From Bacteroidia bacterium (GTDB lineage: Bacteria; Bacteroidota; Bacteroidia; JAESSM01; NORP286): a stretch of DNA of 11,556 nt. Location: the NCBI GenBank assembly GCA_016764115.1, contig JAESSM010000125.1, forward strand, positions 1 through 11,556, written 5' to 3'. Each line of letters opens with the position of its first letter. Position 1 is the stretch's first letter. Under the pieces are notes generated by a model, which saw nothing but the letters and a program-made list of their open reading frames with translations, searched no databases and was not told where the DNA came from. The translations under genes and the position numbers were made by a program. This document shows, in pieces, positions 7,943 through 11,556 of this stretch.

Positions 7943-8629
7943 ATGATTATAATAAAAACCGAAAACGTCAAAAAGATCTATCAAGAAACGGAAGTTCATG
8001 TACACGCTGTTAATGGAGTTGATCTTGAAATTGAGCAAGGTGAGTTTACCGCAATTGTTGGCCCATCAGGATCAGGAAAAACTACATTTCTAAACATGGT
8101 GGGTGGGTTAGACACTCCTACAGAAGGCAAGATTGTAATTGACAACACTGACATCGCAGATTTAAAAAGTAACGAACTGATTGATTTTCGTTTGAATAAT
8201 ATTGGTTTCGTATTTCAATCATACAACCTTATTCCTGTATTGACAGCTAAAGAAAATGTAGAATTTATTATGCTTCTACAAAATCGGTCAAAAGAAGAAC
8301 GGGATGATCGGGTAAAAGAATTATTGGAAGCAGTTGGATTAGGTGACAGAGCAGATAACAAGCCCTCAGAGTTATCCGGAGGACAACAGCAAAGAGTTGC
8401 AGTTGCGCGTGCGCTAGCTTCCAAACCAAAATTCGTTTTGGCCGATGAACCCACTGCTAACCTTGACTCAAAATCCACAGAAAATTTGCTCGACATGATG
8501 GCCGAACTAAATAAGAACGAAAACATCACTTTCCTTTTTTCAACACATGATCAAAGAGTAATTAACCGAGCCAGACGTGTCATCACTTTGGAAGACGGAA
8601 AGATCATATCTGATGAGACTAAAGGTTAA
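7943..8629 (+). CDS. LolD/MacB-type ABC transporter ATPase
   Basis: A 228-residue nucleotide-binding subunit with every catalytic motif intact: Walker A G-P-S-G-S-G-K-T (40-47), Q-loop Q92 in F-V-F-Q-S-Y-N-L, signature L-S-G-G-Q-Q-Q-R (144-151), Walker B F-V-L-A-D-E (164-169, catalytic Glu169), D-loop N-L-D-S (173-176) and H-loop His202 in S-T-H-D. The length and the N-L-I-P segment after the Q-loop place it in the LolD/MacB/FtsE group that works with FtsX-type permeases. ATP hydrolysis would drive the two permeases encoded just upstream. True LolD and MacB-type ATPases are hard to separate by sequence; the LolA-like gene in the operon favours a Lol-like role. Its stop overlaps the next gene as TAATG. 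Confidence 0.93.
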   Translation: MIIIKTENVKKIYQETEVHVHAVNGVDLEIEQGEFTAIVGPSGSGKTTFLNMVGGLDTPTEGKIVIDNTDIADLKSNELIDFRLNNIGFVFQSYNLIPVLTAKENVEFIMLLQNRSKEERDDRVKELLEAVGLGDRADNKPSELSGGQQQRVAVARALASKPKFVLADEPTANLDSKSTENLLDMMAELNKNENITFLFSTHDQRVINRARRVITLEDGKIISDETKG

Positions 8630-8934
8630 TGTGGAATTATAATTATTACATATACATTGTAACTAATCCAAGAAAGCAAGTACTATATACTGGTGTCACA
8701 AATGACCTAAAGGCCAGAGTTATTCAACATTACAATAACAGAGGAAATAAATCATCCTTTGCAGGGCGTTATTACTGTCATCATTTGATTTACTATGAGC
8801 ACTTTACTCATATTGAACACGCAATTGAAAGAGAAAAAGAAATTGAGAATTGGAGAAGGGAGAAAAAAGAAAAGCTTATAAAGGGCTTTAACCCAAATTG
8901 GAACTTTTTGGAATCAGAATTTATTTATAGCTAA
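8629..8934 (+). CDS. Small GIY-YIG nuclease-domain protein
   Basis: A 101-residue stand-alone GIY-YIG domain of the YhbQ/UPF0213-like group (COG2827 by recollection). The two signature strands are Y-I-Y-I-V-T-N (7-13) and Y-T-G-V-T-N-D-L (20-27). Next come Arg30 at the expected catalytic position and a glutamate-rich helix (E-R-E-K-E-I-E-N-W) that would supply the metal-binding Glu. The domain cleaves DNA in homing endonucleases and repair enzymes; for these small solitary versions the target is unknown. Its ATG overlaps the ATPase stop, so it is translated with the transport genes, yet it has no evident part in transport. A large palindrome begins 8 bases after its stop, suggesting the pair is an inserted unit. 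Confidence 0.9.
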   Translation: MWNYNYYIYIVTNPRKQVLYTGVTNDLKARVIQHYNNRGNKSSFAGRYYCHHLIYYEHFTHIEHAIEREKEIENWRREKKEKLIKGFNPNWNFLESEFIYS

Positions 8935-8942
8935 AACAATAC

Positions 8943-9033
8943 TGTCATTCCGAATTCCAATTTATTGGAAGAGGAATCTAATACATAAGTAACAAAAAAG
9001 ATACAAGATTCCTCACATCCGTTCGGAATGACA
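8943..9033. repeat. Nested palindromic repeat of the GTCATTCCGA type
   Basis: A 91-bp element with three nested pairings. Outer arms are TGTCATTCCGAA (8943-8954) and TTCGGAATGACA (9022-9033), 12 of 12. Inner arms are GAGGAATCT (8971-8979) and AGATTCCTC (9006-9014), 9 of 9. A side hairpin TTCCAA-TTTA-TTGGAA lies at 8955-8970. Sequences with GTCATTCCGA and GAGGAATCT are, from memory, a widespread intergenic repeat family in Bacteroidota. It sits between the GIY-YIG gene and the barrel gene, and its right arm ends 12 bases before the barrel start chosen here. It could act as a REP-like element or form a strong mRNA stem. Confidence 0.85.
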
Positions 9034-9045
9034 TCAAAATTAACA

Positions 9046-10233
9046 ATGATAGCAATTAATAGGACACTAATAATTCTGTTAATAATTGTAATTAGTTTAT
9101 GTCATGCATTCTCTCAGAACACTGAAGAAAAAAAGCCCAAGAACTACCTTATCAAAGGCTACATTAAAGACCTCCCAAGTTTGTCATTTGATGCAGATTT
9201 TAAAAATTTCCAATTAGACAATCTTGTCCATAACAGGATAAACGCCAAATGGTACCCAACAAAAACCCTTACTGGTGCACTTGAAATTAGAAATCGATTT
9301 TACTATGATCATAAGTTATCTGATTTCCCCGGCTATGATCAATTCTTAGAAGCAGATGACGGAATTGTAAAACTCACCAAGAACATTTTTTCTGATGGAA
9401 ATGTATTATTGAACGCTTCGATTGATCGTTTATGGGTTGATTGGTCAAAAAGAGATTGGCAAATACGTGTAGGCAGACAAAGAATTAACTGGGGAACTAA
9501 CTTGGTTTACAACCCCAACGATCTGTTCAACACATATTCTTTTATTGATTTTGATTATGAAGAACGACCGGGAAGTGATGCTATAAGAGTTCAATATTAT
9601 ACAGGCTTTGCATCACAAGTGGAGCTGGTTGCTAAAATGGATAACTATCAAAATACGGTTATCGCAGGTTATTATAAATTCAATAAATGGAATTATGATT
9701 TTCAATTACTGGGAGGAAAATATTATGATAAAGCAGCTTTTGGATTTGGATGGGCTGGAGATATAAAAGGAGCTGGCTTTAGAGGAGAGATTACCAACTT
9801 TTATAATGAAGACAACTGCAATACAGTTGTGGCTGGGATATCGTCTGATTATACTTTTAAAAATGGGCTATACATTCACCATGAGTTTTTATTCAATTCA
9901 AATGGTGCACAAAAGGAATTGTCTTTTGGTTCAGGAAGTCTAGGTGGATTTTTTACCAGTAGTATTACTGCAGATAAACTATCTCCATCTATGTTCAACT
10001 TTTATCTAGGCTCAGGATATAGTATAACTCCATTGATAAGGCTATCACTTGGAGGGTTGTATATGCCGATCAATAACGGAGTCTTATTCGGAATGCCAAG
10101 TGCATCCATATCTATTAAAGAAAACTGGGACTTGATGTTGTTGAGTCAAATATTCAAATTTGAGGGAAGTGATATGATCCCCGGATTTGGGCAGTTGTTT
10201 TTTACGAGAATAAAGTGGTCGTTTGCTAACTAA
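9046..10233 (+). CDS. Outer-membrane beta-barrel protein of the transport operon
   Basis: A 395-residue protein with a signal peptide (about residues 1-23, ending H-A-F-S-Q). The remainder is rich in alternating aromatic and polar strands separated by short Gly/Asn/Asp turns, as in outer-membrane barrels. A conserved-looking block at 142-162 reads V-G-R-Q-R-I-N-W-G then N-P-N-D-L-F-N, followed by Y-E-E-R-P-G-S-D-A; this recalls DUF1302-like and alginate-export-type barrels, where G-R-Q-x-x-x-W-G and N-P-x-D are typical. The ATG at 9046 is preferred over the in-frame ATG at 9028, which lies inside the palindrome arm and would put six extra residues before the signal peptide. As the last + strand gene after carrier, permeases and ATPase, it is a candidate outer-membrane acceptor or exit channel. 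Exact family is uncertain. Confidence 0.8.
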   Translation: MIAINRTLIILLIIVISLCHAFSQNTEEKKPKNYLIKGYIKDLPSLSFDADFKNFQLDNLVHNRINAKWYPTKTLTGALEIRNRFYYDHKLSDFPGYDQFLEADDGIVKLTKNIFSDGNVLLNASIDRLWVDWSKRDWQIRVGRQRINWGTNLVYNPNDLFNTYSFIDFDYEERPGSDAIRVQYYTGFASQVELVAKMDNYQNTVIAGYYKFNKWNYDFQLLGGKYYDKAAFGFGWAGDIKGAGFRGEITNFYNEDNCNTVVAGISSDYTFKNGLYIHHEFLFNSNGAQKELSFGSGSLGGFFTSSITADKLSPSMFNFYLGSGYSITPLIRLSLGGLYMPINNGVLFGMPSASISIKENWDLMLLSQIFKFEGSDMIPGFGQLFFTRIKWSFAN

Positions 10234-10808
10234 GCTTTTCCCATATAATAAGATAACCAAGCACCTACCAATCCCCAGCTTACGAGATGATCCAGAATTA
10301 TTCCTTTAACATAATGCCATTGAAATCCCATCCAGTTCATATCCACTATTGGGCCGCTAAAACACATTAAAACGGGTATTAACATAACCAACCACCAACG
10401 CTGAAAGAATCCCGAAAGTTTATCTTGGGCCAAACCCAAAATTAAGGCTACTAAAAACACAGCAATAAAGCTGTTCACAATTCCCATTAGGAACTTCAGT
10501 GGAACCATGCTCATTCCTTCTTTAACATAAAAGATCGTAAAAAATGGCTTGCCTTTCTGCTTCTCTTTAAGCGCCTGAAACGCCTCTTTGTATTCTTCAT
10601 CATACATGCCAACTTCGCGATTATCTACAAAAGGGATCATATAAGTACCGGATTTGTCAAGGTGTTTATTGACAACTTCTAGTATTTCGTCTTGATGCTC
10701 TGTATACATGAAAGTATCATGGTGAATTGGTAATGCCATCCACGAAAGAGCATTCCAACCGAAAAGAATAAGGCCACCTACTAAGGCTGCGATGATAAGC
10801 TTTTTCAT
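10230..10808 (-). CDS. Uncharacterised four-helix membrane protein
   Basis: A 192-residue protein that I do not recognise as a named family. An N-terminal helix (about 4-26) is followed by a predicted extracytoplasmic stretch (about 28-100) containing charged residues and D-N-R-E-V-G-M-Y-D-E-E-Y. Three more hydrophobic segments lie near 103-127, 134-155 and 166-188; the second begins at the aromatic R-W-W-L-V and the loop before the last contains W-M-G-F-Q-W-H-Y. The ATG at 10808 is preceded by an A-rich leader typical of the phylum. It converges on the barrel gene with stop codons overlapping by 4 bases (CTAA at 10230-10233). The P450 gene lies upstream on the same strand, 148 bp away; no functional link is evident. 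Confidence 0.8.
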   Translation of the reverse strand: MKKLIIAALVGGLILFGWNALSWMALPIHHDTFMYTEHQDEILEVVNKHLDKSGTYMIPFVDNREVGMYDEEYKEAFQALKEKQKGKPFFTIFYVKEGMSMVPLKFLMGIVNSFIAVFLVALILGLAQDKLSGFFQRWWLVMLIPVLMCFSGPIVDMNWMGFQWHYVKGIILDHLVSWGLVGAWLSYYMGKA

Positions 10809-10829
10809 AATTTTAAGGTTTAAAGTTAA

Positions 10830-10958
10830 GATGCTAATATACTAATGACAACTAATAATACTAATATGTAATGCAAATATGCTTATTGTATGTATTATGT
10901 TCCATTAGTATATTGGTATCCTATTCATATCACTCGTACAAATTAGTATATTGGTATC
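10830..10958. repeat. Iterated 17-bp repeats in the gap upstream of the membrane-protein gene
   Basis: ATTAGTATATTGGTATC occurs exactly at 10904-10920 and 10942-10958, 38 bases apart. An inverted copy with two differences lies at 10830-10846, and a weaker inverted relative (CTAATAATACTAAT) lies near 10852-10865. The inverted and direct copies can pair into alternative hairpins. The right-most copy runs 2 bases into the P450 stop codon. The gap has no gene; it may hold the promoter of the leftward membrane-protein gene or be an expanded intergenic repeat. Confidence 0.7.
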
Positions 10959-11556
10959 ATGCACCATGCACAGTCATTTTTATTCCATACTTCGGGCGTA
11001 AAGTTACCAGGTGATTCCGTTCCACTATGTGTCCGGGTACTAATTTCAGTCTAAACCTCTGCACTACCATCGCAACGATCAGAATCATTTCCATCATTGC
11101 AAAATTATTTCCGATACAAAACCTTTGCCCTCCTCCAAATGGAAAATAATGATACCGTGGTCTTGCTTTTGAATTTTCTTCAGAAAATCTTTCAGGATCA
11201 AACTTCTCCGGATCTTCCCAAAACTCCGGGCTGCGTTGTAATATGTAGCTACATATCATAATATCAGATCCACCGGGAATTTCATATTCACCCAACTTAT
11301 CGGTATCTTTTGATTTTCGACCAAATATCCATGCAGGAGGGTATAGTCTCATCCCCTCTTCAATGGCTTGAGAAGTATATTTTAAATTTCTTACATCCTC
11401 AGCTGTTGGAGTTCTTTCTCCTAAAACTTCATTTACTTCATTCGCAATTTTTTCAACCTCATCAGGATTTTCTGACAAGAGATACATTAGCCAGGCTAAA
11501 GCATTAGCAGTAGTTTCATGCCCCGCAAGAAAAATTGTCATCGCTTCATCACGTAA
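10957..11556 (-). CDS. Cytochrome P450, C-terminal half (5' end outside window)
   Basis: The frame is open to the right edge, giving the last 199 residues of a haem-thiolate monooxygenase; the start codon is not in the window, and the ATG at 11541 is an internal Met. All core P450 marks of this half are present (fragment numbering): I-helix oxygen-activation motif A-G-H-E-T-T (11-16), K-helix E-x-x-R as E67-G-M-R70, the P-E-R-F segment in F-D-P-E-R-F, and the haem loop F-G-G-G-Q-R-F-C-I-G with axial Cys147. It should therefore be catalytically competent, inserting oxygen into a hydrophobic substrate with electrons from a redox partner. No ferredoxin or reductase gene is visible. The substrate cannot be told from this half. 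Confidence 0.95.
   Translation of the reverse strand, partial: LRDEAMTIFLAGHETTANALAWLMYLLSENPDEVEKIANEVNEVLGERTPTAEDVRNLKYTSQAIEEGMRLYPPAWIFGRKSKDTDKLGEYEIPGGSDIMICSYILQRSPEFWEDPEKFDPERFSEENSKARPRYHYFPFGGGQRFCIGNNFAMMEMILIVAMVVQRFRLKLVPGHIVERNHLVTLRPKYGIKMTVHGA

Noticed and set aside
9028..9045. ATG at 9028 as the barrel protein start
   Set aside because: It lies within the right arm of the 91-bp palindrome, and the ATG at 9046 yields a normal signal peptide.
10830..10958. CRISPR-like array
   Set aside because: There are only two exact direct copies of 17 bp with one 21-bp gap, other copies are inverted, and no cas genes are near.
11310..11507. Plus-strand reading frame of 65 codons
   Set aside because: It lies antisense to the P450 coding region, which has clear I-helix and K-helix motifs in the opposite frame.

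Overview
The window looks like chromosomal DNA of a Bacteroidota bacterium, probably a free-living marine or soil Cytophagales-like lineage; the phylum is inferred, the order is a guess. The base composition is AT-rich and starts lack clear Shine-Dalgarno sequences. Secreted proteins carry short signal peptides ending in A-Q, and one has a Bacteroidota-type Cys-Lys-Lys lipoprotein start. ComEC has the phylum's degenerate C-terminus.

Left part (1-4032). A Ycf48-like repeat lipoprotein runs leftward off the window edge. It is divergent from comEC, and the two start codons interlock in a single CATG (931-934). comEC (DNA-uptake channel) is followed closely by a secreted leucine-rich-repeat protein. 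A short hairpin lies after that gene, and a 195-bp spacer separates it from the next block.

Centre (4228-10233). All genes are on the + strand and look like one trans-envelope transport operon. They encode a periplasmic LolA-like carrier, two FtsX/LolC-LolE-type permeases of identical restored length (405 aa), a LolD/MacB-type ATPase, and an outer-membrane beta-barrel protein. The second permease is broken by an apparent one-base deletion near 7140. The natural reading is an ABC-powered lipid or lipoprotein export route: inner-membrane LolCDE-like complex, LolA-like shuttle, and a barrel as outer-membrane acceptor.

Two unrelated small cassettes interrupt this operon. A four-helix-bundle (S23/23S-intervening-sequence) gene sits between near-perfect 18-bp inverted repeats, between the carrier and permease A. 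A GIY-YIG nuclease gene is followed by a 91-bp nested palindrome of the GTCATTCCGA type, between the ATPase and the barrel. A third, different imperfect palindrome lies between permease B and the ATPase.

Right part (10230-11556). Two leftward genes converge on the barrel gene: an uncharacterised membrane protein and, upstream of it, the C-terminal half of a cytochrome P450 cut by the window edge. The 150-bp gap between them holds iterated 17-bp repeats in both orientations. No tRNA, rRNA, CRISPR array or classical transposase gene was seen.
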